A stretch of DNA of 64,000 nt from Thermodesulfomicrobium sp. WS (GTDB lineage: Bacteria; Desulfobacterota; Desulfovibrionia; Desulfovibrionales; Desulfomicrobiaceae), in contig NZ_AP027130.1 in assembly GCF_027925145.1 (NCBI RefSeq), positions 2,046,001-2,110,000 of the forward strand. The letters are read 5' to 3'. The position numbers and the translations under genes are program-made. Shown here in pieces: positions 32,854-41,668 of the stretch (positions are counted from its first letter, which is position 1; each line of letters begins with the position of its first letter). The notes below the pieces were generated by a model. The model searched no databases. It was not told where the DNA came from and worked only from the letters and a program-made list of their open reading frames with translations.

Positions 32854-34149
32854 CTACGCGGGAGGATGGGCGGCCACCACCGCCACCACGGCCTGGCACA
32901 AGTGGACCAGGTCTTCCTCGCTGATGACGTATGGCGGCATGACGTATACCAAGCGGCCAAAAGGCCGCACCCACACACCGGCGTGCACCAAAGCGGGTTG
33001 TATGACCGCCATGTGCACCGGCGCCGTGAGCTCCACCACACCGATCCCTCCGAGTACCCGCACCTCGGCCACATGGGGGAGGTCCTGACACGGAGCCAAA
33101 CCCTCCCGCAAAAGCGCCTCCATGCGCGACACGGCCTGCCGCCAGCCCCCCTGCCGCACGAGTTCCAGCGATGCCCGGGCCACGGCGCAGGCGAGCGGAT
33201 TGGCCATGAAGGTCGGGCCATGCATGAGGCATCCCGGCCCACCGGCATTGACCCCCTGGGCCACTGCAGCAGTGGCGAGCACCGCCCCCAACGTGAGGTA
33301 GCCGCCAGTAAGCGCTTTCCCTACGGCCATGATGTCCGGAGAAATCCCGGCGTGTTCACAAGCGAACATGCGGCCGGTGCGGCCAAAGCCGGTAGCGATC
33401 TCGTCGGCGATGAGCAGCACGTCAAAGGCGTCGCACAACCGCCGTGCCGCACGCAAGAATTGCGGGTGGTAGAAATACATGCCGCCCGCCCCCTGCACCA
33501 CCGGCTCCAGCACCAGGGCCGCGATCTCGCTTCCGTGGCGCGCCAGCACCTCCTCGAGGGCGGCCATAGCCTGGTCATCCCAGGGAGCACCCCAAGGCAC
33601 TGCCGGGCGGGGCACAAACAAATGCTGCGGCAAGATGCGCGCGAAATGGGCGTGCATGCCGTTTTCCGGGTCACACACGCTCATGGCGCCCAAGGTATCC
33701 CCATGGTAGCCGCCGCGCAGGGCCACCAACCGGCATTTTTCCGGCCGCCCCCGCCCCATCCAGTACTGAAAGGCCATCTTCATGGCCACTTCCATGGCCA
33801 CGGAGCCCGAGTCGGCAAAGAACACCACGGAGAGCGGTTCCGGCGCCAATTCCACCAATTCCCGCGCCAAGAGCACTGCCGGCTCGTGGGTGATGCCGCC
33901 AAACATCACATGGGCCATGCGAGAGAGCTGCCGGGTGATGGCCGCATCCAGCTCGGGGTGGCGATAACCATGAATGACCGCCCACCACGACGCCATGCCG
34001 TCGATGAGTTCCCGGCCATCGGCCAAGCGCAGGCGGGCACCCTGGGCGGACTCCACCACCACCGGAGGCATGGCCGCAGGCATGGTGGCATACGGATGCC
34101 ACACATGCTGGCGATCCAGCTCAAGGAGGTGGCGCAGGGCAGGGTCCAT
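32854..34149 (-). CDS. bioA: Adenosylmethionine-8-amino-7-oxononanoate aminotransferase
   Basis: PLP enzyme of 431 residues, full length for BioA, which makes 7,8-diaminopelargonate in biotin synthesis using SAM as amino donor. Start region LDRQHVWHPYATM and DGMASWWAVIHGYRHPELDA are BioA signatures; LLIADEIATGFGRTGRMFAC carries the PLP-contacting Asp, and GKALTGGYLTLGA holds the catalytic Lys near 275. No other bio gene is in the window. It is divergent from queA, with a 55-base shared promoter region, and ends 49 bases from the antiporter-like gene. Confidence 0.95.
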   Translation of the reverse strand: MDPALRHLLELDRQHVWHPYATMPAAMPPVVVESAQGARLRLADGRELIDGMASWWAVIHGYRHPELDAAITRQLSRMAHVMFGGITHEPAVLLARELVELAPEPLSVVFFADSGSVAMEVAMKMAFQYWMGRGRPEKCRLVALRGGYHGDTLGAMSVCDPENGMHAHFARILPQHLFVPRPAVPWGAPWDDQAMAALEEVLARHGSEIAALVLEPVVQGAGGMYFYHPQFLRAARRLCDAFDVLLIADEIATGFGRTGRMFACEHAGISPDIMAVGKALTGGYLTLGAVLATAAVAQGVNAGGPGCLMHGPTFMANPLACAVARASLELVRQGGWRQAVSRMEALLREGLAPCQDLPHVAEVRVLGGIGVVELTAPVHMAVIQPALVHAGVWVRPFGRLVYVMPPYVISEEDLVHLCQAVVAVVAAHPPA

Positions 34150-34204
34150 GACCGGAAGCCTCCCATGGGTTGCGGGCGAGCGCCCTTTGCACTACGGGGC
34201 GCCC

Positions 34205-35287
34205 ATGGTTGCCTCGCCCCCTATCCCAGAACGCTATTGCCTGCAATCCTACATCTACGAGTTGCCTGAAGATCGCATCGCGCAGACGCCAGCGAAACAG
34301 CGTGAGGCATCCCGACTGCTCGTGGTCCCCCGTGAAGGCTCGATATTTTCCGAGCACGCCTTTGCCGAGCTCCCCCAGCTTCTGCCCTCCGAGGCGCTGC
34401 TCGTCTTCAACACCACCAAGGTGCTGCCGGCCCGGCTGCTCGCCACCAAGCCCACGGGCGGCAAGAGCGAATTTCTCCTCCTCACTCCCCTTCCCCGCAT
34501 TGTCCCGGAGCCGGACGGCACAGGCTGGCAGGCCGAGGCCGAAGGGCTGGTGCGCGGCCTCAAGCCAGGGCAAGCCCTCGATTTTCACGGCCTTGAGGTG
34601 CGCGTCCTCGAGCGCATGGACTTCGGCCGCTGCCGCGTGCGCCTTACCTGGCAGGGGGAGCTTGCGGACATCTTTCTGCGCCACGGGCACATGCCGCTTC
34701 CGCCGTACATCGACCGTCCCGACACCCACGAGGACGAGGAGCGCTACCAAACCGTGTACGCCGATCCCGCCAAGCTCGGGTCCGTGGCCGCCCCTACCGC
34801 AGGACTCCACTTCACCCCGCAAATCCTCGCTGCCCTCCGCGAACGCGGGATGCAGACGGTGGCGGTCTGCCTCTACGTCGGCTACGGGACCTTCAGCCCG
34901 GTACGCTGCGCGGACATCCGCGAGCACCGCATGCACGCCGAGTTCATCGAGGTTTCCGAGCATGCGGCCCAGGCCATTGCCCAGGCCAAGGCCCAAGGCC
35001 GGCCCGTCGTGGCCGTAGGGACCACGTCTGCCCGCACCCTAGAGAGCCTGCCGGTCAGAACCGGCGGCATCCACCCCTACCAGGGCTGGACCGACCTCTA
35101 CATCCTTCCCGGCCACCGCTTCCAGGTGGTGGACAGTCTCATCACCAACTTCCACTTGCCCGCATCGAGCCTGCTCATTATGGTCGCCGCGCTGGCGAGC
35201 CTAACCACCATCCGCGCCGCCTACGCGCAAGCGGTGCAATCCGGTTTCCGATTTTTTTCCTATGGCGACGCCATGCTCATCCGCTAA
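34205..35287 (+). CDS. queA: S-adenosylmethionine:tRNA ribosyltransferase-isomerase
   Basis: Protein of 360 residues: YELPEDRIAQTPAKQREASR at the start, FNTTKVLPARL, GHMPLPPYIDRPDTHEDEER and PTAGLHFTPQ, all QueA signatures. It transfers and rearranges the ribosyl group of SAM onto preQ1-tRNA to give epoxyqueuosine. The start at 34205 lacks a strong Shine-Dalgarno; it gives a few extra residues before the conserved core. Divergent from bioA; 22 bases separate it from the ferredoxin-like vor subunit. Confidence 0.96.
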   Translation: MVASPPIPERYCLQSYIYELPEDRIAQTPAKQREASRLLVVPREGSIFSEHAFAELPQLLPSEALLVFNTTKVLPARLLATKPTGGKSEFLLLTPLPRIVPEPDGTGWQAEAEGLVRGLKPGQALDFHGLEVRVLERMDFGRCRVRLTWQGELADIFLRHGHMPLPPYIDRPDTHEDEERYQTVYADPAKLGSVAAPTAGLHFTPQILAALRERGMQTVAVCLYVGYGTFSPVRCADIREHRMHAEFIEVSEHAAQAIAQAKAQGRPVVAVGTTSARTLESLPVRTGGIHPYQGWTDLYILPGHRFQVVDSLITNFHLPASSLLIMVAALASLTTIRAAYAQAVQSGFRFFSYGDAMLIR

Positions 35288-35309
35288 CCCCACCCCTCGG
35301 AGGTCGCTT

Positions 35310-35537
35310 ATGCCAAGCCGCGTCCAATTCCGGGAAGACCGCTGCAAAGGCTGCCTGCTCTGTGTCCAGGCCTGCCCCAGCGGCATCATCCAGCAATCTT
35401 CCCGTTTCAACCAACAGGGCTACAAAGTAGCCGAAGTCCCTGCCGAACGCATGGCGGAATGCAAAGGCTGCGCCTTTTGCGCCCTCATGTGCCCGGATTT
35501 CGCCATCCATGTCTTCAAAACCAAGGAGGCCGCATGA
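35310..35537 (+). CDS. 2-oxoacid:ferredoxin oxidoreductase, delta (ferredoxin-like) subunit
   Basis: Protein of 75 residues with two 4Fe-4S sites, CKGCLLCVQACPSG and CKGCAFCALMCPDF, the clostridial-ferredoxin pattern of the delta subunit. It relays electrons from the thiamine site to external ferredoxin. CGGAGG precedes the ATG at 35310. The stop overlaps the alpha-subunit ATG (ATGA), starting a delta-alpha-beta-gamma operon. Confidence 0.93.
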   Translation: MPSRVQFREDRCKGCLLCVQACPSGIIQQSSRFNQQGYKVAEVPAERMAECKGCAFCALMCPDFAIHVFKTKEAA

Positions 35538-36595
35538 GCGAGCGCGTCTTCCTCAAAGGCAATGAGGCCATCGCCCGGGCGGCGCTTGCCGCGGGCATGC
35601 GCTGCTATTTCGGCTACCCCATCACCCCGCAAAACGACATCCCGGAACTCCTTTCCGCGGAGCTGCCCAAGGCGGGCGGAGAGTTCGTCCAGGCGGAAAG
35701 TGAAGTGGCCGCCGCCAACATGCTGCTTGGCGCCGCGGCCTGCGGGGTACGCGCCATGACCACGTCCTCAAGCCCCGGCATCTCCCTCATGCAGGAAGCC
35801 ATCTCCTACATGGCCGGCAGCGAACTCCCCGGAGTCATCGTCAATATGAATCGTGGCGGCCCGGGTCTGGGGGACATCGGCCCCTCACAGGGGGATTACT
35901 ACCAGTCCACCCGCGGCGGCGGCCATGGCGACTACCGCACCCTGGTGCTCGCCCCCGGCACGGTGCAAGAGGCCTACGATCTCACCATGCTCGCCTTCGA
36001 CCTTGCCTTTCACTACCGCAACCCGGTCATAGTGCTCGGAGACGCCATCCTCGGGCAGATGAAAGAACCGGTCACCCCTCATGCCCCCGCCCGCACCGCT
36101 GATCCTGAGGCCGCAAGCTGGTGTTTGGAAGGCGCCGTGGGTCGACCCGGGCGCATCATCAAATCGCTCTTCCTGGAAGACGGGGCCTTGGCAGGACAAA
36201 ACACCCGCCTGGCCGCCAAGTACCAGGCCATGGAGGCGGAGATCCGCGCCGAACAATTCCTCGTGGAGGACGCCGAACTCGTCGTGGTGGCGTATGGATC
36301 CATCGGCCGCATCGCCAAGAGCACGGTGCGCAAGCTGCGCAACGCCGGACACAGAGTGGGGCTGGTGCGGCCCATCACCCTCTTCCCCTTCCCCTCGGCC
36401 ATGCTGCGCGCCCTTGCCGACCAGGGCAAACGCTTCCTCACCATCGAACACAACCTGGGACAAATGGTGGATGACGTGCGCCTGGCCATCCGCACGGTGG
36501 CCGACAGTGCCTTTCACGGCCATCTGCCCGGCAACCTGCCCACGCCCAACGACTTCGAAGCCCCAATCCTGGCCGCCCTTGGCGCCGACCACTAA
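35534..36595 (+). CDS. vorB: 2-oxoacid:ferredoxin oxidoreductase, alpha subunit (VorB-like)
   Basis: Protein of 353 residues. N-terminal domain with FLKGNEAIARAALAAGMRCY and GYPITPQNDIPELL, then TTSSSPGISLMQEAISYMAG. This wording and length fit the VorB class (2-oxoisovalerate) better than the longer KorA, but substrate specificity of this family is hard to call, and 2-oxoglutarate or aryl-pyruvate substrates remain possible. The complex decarboxylates a 2-oxoacid to acyl-CoA and reduces ferredoxin, or runs in reverse. Coupled to the delta subunit by a 4-base overlap and followed by beta after 12 bases. Confidence 0.88.
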   Translation: MSERVFLKGNEAIARAALAAGMRCYFGYPITPQNDIPELLSAELPKAGGEFVQAESEVAAANMLLGAAACGVRAMTTSSSPGISLMQEAISYMAGSELPGVIVNMNRGGPGLGDIGPSQGDYYQSTRGGGHGDYRTLVLAPGTVQEAYDLTMLAFDLAFHYRNPVIVLGDAILGQMKEPVTPHAPARTADPEAASWCLEGAVGRPGRIIKSLFLEDGALAGQNTRLAAKYQAMEAEIRAEQFLVEDAELVVVAYGSIGRIAKSTVRKLRNAGHRVGLVRPITLFPFPSAMLRALADQGKRFLTIEHNLGQMVDDVRLAIRTVADSAFHGHLPGNLPTPNDFEAPILAALGADH

Positions 36596-36607
36596 CGGGA
36601 GACCAGC

Positions 36608-37366
36608 ATGCAGGAAATCCGCGTCACCAATTATCCGGAAGTCTTGGTGGATCGTCCCACCCACTACTGCCCTGGGTGCCAACATGGCATCGCCCACCGC
36701 TTGGTGGCCGAGGCCCTCACCGACCTGGGGGTGGTGGACAAGACCATCGCCGTAAGCTCCATCGGCTGTTCCGTGTTCCTCTACAACTACCTCAACCTCG
36801 ACACCGTAGAAGCCCCCCATGGCCGGGCCCCGGCCGTAGCCACGGGCGTCAAACGCGCCCGACCCGACGCCGTGGTCTTCACCTACCAGGGCGACGGCGA
36901 CCTGGCCTCCATCGGCATGGCGGAAATCATGCACTGCGCCAACCGTGGCGAGCGGGTAACCGTCATCTTCGTCAACAACACGGTGTACGGCATGACCGGC
37001 GGCCAGATGGCCCCCACCACCCTGGTGGGCCAAAAGACCACCACCTGCCCGGGCGGCCGTTGTCTGGAGCGCGAAGGCGCTCCCATCCGCATGAGCGAGA
37101 TCATCGCCAGCCTCGGGGGCACGACCTACTGTGAGCGCGTGGCCGTCAACACGGTGAAAAACGTCCTTGGCGCCAAGAAGGCCATCCGCAAGGCGTTTCA
37201 ATACCAACTGGACGGCAAGGGGTTTTCCTTCGTAGAAGTCCTCGCCACCTGCCCCACCAATTGGCGCATGACGCCGGTGGCGGCCAATGAACGGGTCGCC
37301 ACAGAAATGATCCCCTACTTCCCCTTAGGGACCTTCAAAGACATCGCCGCCACGGAGGGAGCCTAA
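36608..37366 (+). CDS. 2-oxoacid:ferredoxin oxidoreductase, beta (thiamine diphosphate) subunit
   Basis: Protein of 252 residues. HYCPGCQHGIAHRLVAEAL near 20-38 and SSIGCSVFLYNYL carry cluster- and cofactor-region cysteines; the thiamine diphosphate motif is YQGDGDLASIGMAE followed by FVNNTVYGMTGGQMAPTTL, the GDG...N pattern. GGGAGACC precedes the ATG. It pairs with the alpha subunit to form the active site; the gamma gene follows after 2 bases. Confidence 0.95.
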   Translation: MQEIRVTNYPEVLVDRPTHYCPGCQHGIAHRLVAEALTDLGVVDKTIAVSSIGCSVFLYNYLNLDTVEAPHGRAPAVATGVKRARPDAVVFTYQGDGDLASIGMAEIMHCANRGERVTVIFVNNTVYGMTGGQMAPTTLVGQKTTTCPGGRCLEREGAPIRMSEIIASLGGTTYCERVAVNTVKNVLGAKKAIRKAFQYQLDGKGFSFVEVLATCPTNWRMTPVAANERVATEMIPYFPLGTFKDIAATEGA

Positions 37367-37368
37367 CC

Positions 37369-37911
37369 ATGTACATGGATGCCATTATCGCCGGTTTCGG
37401 CGGCCAGGGAGTCATGCTCATCGGCAACCTCCTCGCCTATGCGGGGATGCACCACGGCCTGGAAGTCACCTACATCCCGGTGTATGGCCCCGAGATGCGC
37501 GGGGGCACGGCCAATTGCACCGTGGTGCTCTCGGACGAGCCCATCGGCTCGCCCATCATCCACACCCCGCAAAGCCTCATCATCATGAACGGCCCCTCGC
37601 TCACCAAGTTCGCCCCCCGGCTGGTGGACGGCGGCATTCTGGTGCTCAACACCTCGCTGGTGCCGGAAGAAACCGCCGATGCCTCCCGGGTGCGGGTCAT
37701 CGGAGTGCCGGCCAATGCGATCGCCGACGGCATCGGCAACACGCGCATGGCCAACATGGTGGCCCTCGGCGCCTACGTGGCCGCCACGGGGGTCGTGCCC
37801 TTGGACGTGGTGGAGGCCAGCCTCTCTTCGGTCATCTCCAGCCACTACAGCCACCTGATCCCCAAAAACGTCGAGGCCCTGCGCGCAGGCGCGGCTTGTG
37901 TGAAGCGCTGA
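37369..37911 (+). CDS. 2-oxoacid:ferredoxin oxidoreductase, gamma subunit
   Basis: Protein of 180 residues with the gamma-domain signature AIIAGFGGQGVMLIGNLLAY at the start and YGPEMRGGTANCTVVLSDEP near 40-60. The family fold binds at the CoA side of the complex. GGAGCC lies before the ATG. The TGA overlaps the aroE ATG by one base, so this metabolic operon runs straight into shikimate synthesis. Confidence 0.95.
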   Translation: MYMDAIIAGFGGQGVMLIGNLLAYAGMHHGLEVTYIPVYGPEMRGGTANCTVVLSDEPIGSPIIHTPQSLIIMNGPSLTKFAPRLVDGGILVLNTSLVPEETADASRVRVIGVPANAIADGIGNTRMANMVALGAYVAATGVVPLDVVEASLSSVISSHYSHLIPKNVEALRAGAACVKR

Positions 37912-38714
37912 TGCTGCTTTTGGGTGTCGTCGGTCATCCCGTGGGGCATTCCTTAAGTCCCCGGCTCCACAACTGGGCCCTGCGCCACGCAGGGCTCTGT
38001 GGGGCCTACCACGCCTGGGACATCGCGCCCCACGACCTCGCGGCCTTTGTCCAGGCGGTGCGGCTGCTGCCCATCCATGGGGTGAGTGTCACCATCCCCC
38101 ATAAGGAAGCCATTCTCCGCCGTGTGGATGCAGTGACCCCGGAGGCAAAGGCCATAGGCGCGGCCAACACCCTTTTGTGGGCGGAGGGCAGACTGGTGGC
38201 GGACAACACCGATGTCACCGGCTTCATGGCCCCCATCGCCGAGCTTTCCCCAGGCCGGGCCCTGGTGCTCGGTGCCGGGGGCGCGGCCCGGGCTGCGGTG
38301 TACGGACTTCGGAAGCGCGGCTGGCAGGTGGCGGTCACGGCCAGAAACCTCGCCCGCGCCCAAACCTTGGCTACGGACTTGGGAGCCGAGGCCGTCCCCT
38401 GGGAAAAACGCACGCACCTCGATTTCGACCTCCTGGTGAACGCCACCCCACTGGGCATGCGCGGCCCCCAGGAAGACTGCTCGCCCTGGGAGGCAGCACT
38501 CCCGGCCGCGGCCACGGTGTACGACATGGTCTACACCCCGGATCCCACGCGGCTTGTGCGCCACGCCCAAAAAAGCGGCTGCGCCACCATTTCGGGTCTG
38601 GCCATGTTCGTGGCCCAGGCCCAGGCCCAGTTCACCCGCTGGACCCAAGCCACCTTCCCCGGGGATCAGGCCCGCGCCCTCCTCGCCCAAGCGCTCTGCC
38701 CATGCCCCGCCTGA
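37911..38714 (+). CDS. aroE: Shikimate dehydrogenase
   Basis: Protein of 267 residues: substrate site GHSLSPRLHNWALRHAG near 12-28, catalytic Lys in VTIPHKEAI near 64, AANTLL near 85, dinucleotide fold LVLGAGGAARAAVYGLRKRG near 125-145 and NATPLGM. It reduces 3-dehydroshikimate with NADPH in aromatic amino-acid synthesis. It starts on the last base of the gamma subunit stop and overlaps the next permease gene by 13 bases. Confidence 0.95.
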   Translation: MLLLGVVGHPVGHSLSPRLHNWALRHAGLCGAYHAWDIAPHDLAAFVQAVRLLPIHGVSVTIPHKEAILRRVDAVTPEAKAIGAANTLLWAEGRLVADNTDVTGFMAPIAELSPGRALVLGAGGAARAAVYGLRKRGWQVAVTARNLARAQTLATDLGAEAVPWEKRTHLDFDLLVNATPLGMRGPQEDCSPWEAALPAAATVYDMVYTPDPTRLVRHAQKSGCATISGLAMFVAQAQAQFTRWTQATFPGDQARALLAQALCPCPA

Positions 38715-39613
38715 GTATCGCCCTTGCGGCCATCCTTTGGGGGACCACGGGCACGGCCCAGGCCCTGGCCTCCACGCAAGCGCATCCATTAGCAGTCGGG
38801 GCCATACGCCTGCTCATCGGGGCGGCCTGTCTCCTCGGTCTAGCCATGTTCGCCGATCGCCCCGGGCTTCTGCGTCCCTGGCCCCGCCGGGCAACCCTGC
38901 TGGCCGGGCTCGGGGTCGCCCTCTACCAGGTAAGCTTTTTCGCGGCGGTGAAGACCATGGGGGTAGCGGCAGGCACTGTCACGGCCATCGGCAGCGCGCC
39001 CGTGGCGGCGGGTATCCTCGGGTTTGTGCTCCATAGAGAGCGGCCGGCCTGGCCCTGGTATCCCGCCACGGCCCTGGCGGTCTGTGGCTGCGCGCTCCTC
39101 ACTTCTTCCCATGCGGGGGAGATTTCCTGGGCCGGCATGCCGCTCGCCCTCGGGGCAGGCTTCTCCTATGCCCTCTACTGCGCCGCCTGCAAAAGCATCC
39201 TTCGGGATCGACGGCCGGAGACCGCCATGGCCGGCGTCTTCGGCATCGCCGCAGTGCTGCTTGCCCCACTGCTGGGAATTCTCGATATGACCTGGCTCTG
39301 GGAGCTCCGCTCCATGGCTGCCATGGCGCACCTCGGGGTTGCCGCCACCGCCCTGGCCTACGTCCTCTTCTCGCGCGGGCTCACGAGCACCCCGGTGGCC
39401 ACTGCGGTCACCATCTCGCTTCTGGAGCCACTGACCGCAACAGCCCTGGGGATCTTTCTCCTGCGCGAGCCCGTAAGCCCTGGCCAGCTCATGGGTATGG
39501 GAAGCATCCTCGCCGGCATGATGCTCCTTGCCGCAGAAGGCACGGTCTTGCCAAAAACTTCCTCGAGCCCTACTTTGAAGACCAAATATTCCAACCCGGG
39601 AGGAAGACCATGA
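38702..39613 (+). CDS. EamA/DMT family permease
   Basis: Membrane protein of 303 residues with two EamA repeats (about 5-130 and 145-285), ten predicted helices. LAAILWGTTGTAQAL at the start and VTISLLEPLTATALGIFLLRE near the end are typical of the drug/metabolite transporter superfamily. Substrate unknown; exporters of amino acids or metabolites are common in the family. Overlaps aroE by 13 bases and the next small gene by 4, so it is part of the vor-aroE operon. Confidence 0.88.
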   Translation: MPRLSIALAAILWGTTGTAQALASTQAHPLAVGAIRLLIGAACLLGLAMFADRPGLLRPWPRRATLLAGLGVALYQVSFFAAVKTMGVAAGTVTAIGSAPVAAGILGFVLHRERPAWPWYPATALAVCGCALLTSSHAGEISWAGMPLALGAGFSYALYCAACKSILRDRRPETAMAGVFGIAAVLLAPLLGILDMTWLWELRSMAAMAHLGVAATALAYVLFSRGLTSTPVATAVTISLLEPLTATALGIFLLREPVSPGQLMGMGSILAGMMLLAAEGTVLPKTSSSPTLKTKYSNPGGRP

Positions 39614-39831
39614 CCGACAAACCCACCACCGAGACCCCCATGAGCATCCCAGCAGCCAAGGCCCCCAAGGCCCTGAGCGAGGATGCCAAGCCCGCCCTCC
39701 ATGGCCAAAAGTTTCAGGAGCTCGACGCTTCCACGGCCGCCATGCTGGAATCCCAGGAAGTGCCCGCCATCCAAGGCAGTGACGAGGAATGGTGGTGCCC
39801 CAACCCCACCTGCGAAGTCATCGACAAATAG
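39610..39831 (+). CDS. Small unknown protein with C-terminal WWCPNPTCE motif
   Basis: Protein of 73 residues, unrecognised. The first two-thirds are low-complexity, rich in Pro, Ala, Lys and Thr and probably disordered. The end, DEEWWCPNPTCEVIDK, has two Cys five residues apart that could bind metal or form a disulfide. The ATG overlaps the permease stop (ATGA) and GGGAGGAAG lies upstream, good support for translation. It sits just before lpxB. Confidence 0.65.
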   Translation: MTDKPTTETPMSIPAAKAPKALSEDAKPALHGQKFQELDASTAAMLESQEVPAIQGSDEEWWCPNPTCEVIDK

Positions 39832-39867
39832 TCCCTTGGCCCGTGGAGTGCACGGGCCGTACTTTCT

Positions 39868-40989
39868 ATGCCCAACATATGGATCAATGCCGGTGAAATC
39901 TCCGGCGACGTCCACGGCGGACTTCTGGCGCGGGAGATCCTCCGTCTCTGCCCCCAGGCCCGACTCTTCGGCATGGCCGGGCCGGCCATGCGCGCCACCG
40001 GGGTGAAGCCGCTGCTTGCCACCGAAGACCTCTCCGTCATGGGGGTCACCGAGGTCCTGGCCCACGCAGGCACCATCGTCAAACTCCTGCGCCGTACCCG
40101 CCGGGAGCTTGCCGCACAGCGCCCGGACCTCATGGTGGTCATCGATGCCCCGGACTACCACTTCCGCCTCCTTGCCATGGCCAAAAAACTCGGCATTCCA
40201 TCGGTATACTACATCAGCCCCAAGCTCTGGGCCTGGCGGGAAAACCGCGCCCGATTCCTCAAAACACACGTGCGCCGCATCCTCTCCATCCTGCCCTTCG
40301 AGTCCGCGTTCTACGCCCGTTTCGGTATGGAGGTGGATTTTGTGGGCCACCCCCTCGTGGACGCAGTCTGCACGCCCGAGGTGATGGCCATCCCCCCCGT
40401 CCCCGGACGCATCGCCGTGCTGCCCGGAAGCCGCCGCAGAGAACTCACCGCCCTGCTTCCCACCTTTGCCGAGGCATGCCGGCTCCTTACTCGCCGCTAC
40501 CCGGGCCTGGAGTTTCTCCTCCCTGTGGCCCCGGGCATCTCCGAAGCCATGGTGCGCAATCTCTGGAAAGGCGGCCCTGCCGTGCGCCTGGTGTCCGCCG
40601 CAGAGCGCTACCCAGGGATCCGCTCGTGCCAGCTGGCCCTGGCAGCCTCGGGCACCGTCACCCTGGAGACCGCCCTGCTCCACGTCCCCACCGTGGTGGC
40701 CTACCGTTTTTCGCCCCTCACCTATGCGGTGGGCAAGCGCGTGGTGCGGGTACCTTTCATCTCCCTGCCCAATCTCGTGCTGGGCGCCGAAGTCTTCCCG
40801 GAGCTTCTTCAAGATCAGGCCCACAGCGCCGCATTGGCAGCACACCTGGCGCTTTGGCTGGACACGCCCCAATGCGCAGAAACCGTGCGTACCCGTTTGC
40901 GCACCCTGCCGGAACTCCTGGGTGGCGGCGGCGCGGGAAAACGCGCAGCGCGCATCGTGCTGGAGGAAGCCCAGAGGAGGCACGCGTGA
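39868..40989 (+). CDS. lpxB: Lipid-A-disaccharide synthase
   Basis: Protein of 373 residues, normal LpxB length. INAGEISGDVHGGLLAREIL at the start, VVIDAPDYHFRLLAMAKKLG near 90, YYISPKLWAWRENR near 115 and ASGTVTLETALLHVPTVVAYR near 270 are diagnostic. A peripheral membrane glycosyltransferase that joins lipid X and UDP-diacylglucosamine in lipid A synthesis, so the organism has an outer membrane. The TGA overlaps the GTG start of acpS. Confidence 0.96.
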   Translation: MPNIWINAGEISGDVHGGLLAREILRLCPQARLFGMAGPAMRATGVKPLLATEDLSVMGVTEVLAHAGTIVKLLRRTRRELAAQRPDLMVVIDAPDYHFRLLAMAKKLGIPSVYYISPKLWAWRENRARFLKTHVRRILSILPFESAFYARFGMEVDFVGHPLVDAVCTPEVMAIPPVPGRIAVLPGSRRRELTALLPTFAEACRLLTRRYPGLEFLLPVAPGISEAMVRNLWKGGPAVRLVSAAERYPGIRSCQLALAASGTVTLETALLHVPTVVAYRFSPLTYAVGKRVVRVPFISLPNLVLGAEVFPELLQDQAHSAALAAHLALWLDTPQCAETVRTRLRTLPELLGGGGAGKRAARIVLEEAQRRHA

Positions 40990-41441
40990 TCCTCGGCCTT
41001 GGAGTGGACGTGGTGGAGATCGCCCGCATCGCCCGGGCCATGGAGCGGCTGGGAGAACGCTTCGCCCAACGCATCCTCCGACCCGAGGAAATGCGGGATA
41101 CTCTGACTCCAACCTACGTAGCCGGGCGGTTTGCGGCTAAAGAAGCCCTGGTCAAGGCACTGGGCACAGGATTTACCCAAGGCATCGGCTTCCACGATTT
41201 CGCGGTTGTTTCGACCCCCAGCGGCGCCCCCCACGGACTCCTCTTCGGGGCGGCGCATGAACGATTCCGGCAACTCGGTGGCTCCGCCCTGCACCTTTCC
41301 ATCAGCCATAGCCGACAGCACGCTGTGGCCATGGCCATCGTCGAAGGAGAAAGCACCTCCTCCCCGGTTCGAGCATGCAGGACAATCGCATTGGAGAATA
41401 TATTCGAGGGCGTGCCCGGAGGCTCGATGCGATTGCCCTAG
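40986..41441 (+). CDS. acpS: Holo-[acyl-carrier-protein] synthase
   Basis: Protein of 151 residues. ILGLGVDVVEIARIARAMER carries the Mg-binding Asp; GRFAAKEALVKALGTGF and LHLSISHSRQHAVAMAIVE complete the AcpS signature. It moves phosphopantetheine from CoA to acyl carrier protein. It starts at GTG inside the lpxB stop (GTGA). About 25 residues after the normal end (from STSSPVRACR) form a tail not typical of the 120-130 residue family. The gene ends 64 bases before tRNA-Gly. Confidence 0.94.
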   Translation: MILGLGVDVVEIARIARAMERLGERFAQRILRPEEMRDTLTPTYVAGRFAAKEALVKALGTGFTQGIGFHDFAVVSTPSGAPHGLLFGAAHERFRQLGGSALHLSISHSRQHAVAMAIVEGESTSSPVRACRTIALENIFEGVPGGSMRLP

Positions 41442-41505
41442 CCCGCAGCCAGGAAACATCTTGACGGCCACGGCCCATTTGGGGCAAAGAGGCCTTCGCT
41501 TCCGA

Positions 41506-41581
41506 GCGGGTGTAGCTCAATTGGTAGAGTACAAGCTTCCCAAGCTTGGTGTCGCGAGTTCGATTCTCGTCACCCGCTCCA
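41506..41581 (+). tRNA. tRNA-Gly (anticodon CCC)
   Basis: A 76-base cloverleaf: acceptor stem GCGGGTG/CACCCGC, D arm GCTC...GAGT with TTGGT loop, anticodon stem CAAGC/GCTTG with loop TTCCCAA giving anticodon CCC (reads GGG), T arm with GTTCGATTC, and an encoded CCA end. It is followed by an intrinsic terminator and then rimP. A TTGACG hexamer at 41461-41466 is a candidate -35 for it, though the -10 is weak. Confidence 0.96.
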
Positions 41582-41622
41582 CACCTCATGTATCCGTCCG
41601 CGACCGCGCGGAGAACCGATGA

Positions 41623-41658
41623 GGGTGGGCCCGGTTTCGGTCCACCTTCTTTTTTTCT
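41623..41658 (+). terminator. Intrinsic terminator between tRNA-Gly and rimP
   Basis: GGTGGGCC and GGTCCACC pair (one G-U) around a 7-base loop, followed by an almost pure T run (TTCTTTTTTTC). It ends about 10 bases before the rimP start codon, which has no visible Shine-Dalgarno. It should end tRNA transcription and may attenuate the rimP-nusA-infB operon. Confidence 0.88.
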
Positions 41659-41668
41659 CGACCGCCCC

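Noticed and set aside
35885-37207. Minus-strand open frame opposite the vor alpha and beta subunits
   Set aside because: Gly/His/Val/Asp-rich shadow of strongly coding plus-strand genes; no ribosome site and no domain.
39358-41112. Minus-strand open frame opposite the EamA permease, lpxB and acpS
   Set aside because: Shadow of three recognised genes, with low-complexity composition.
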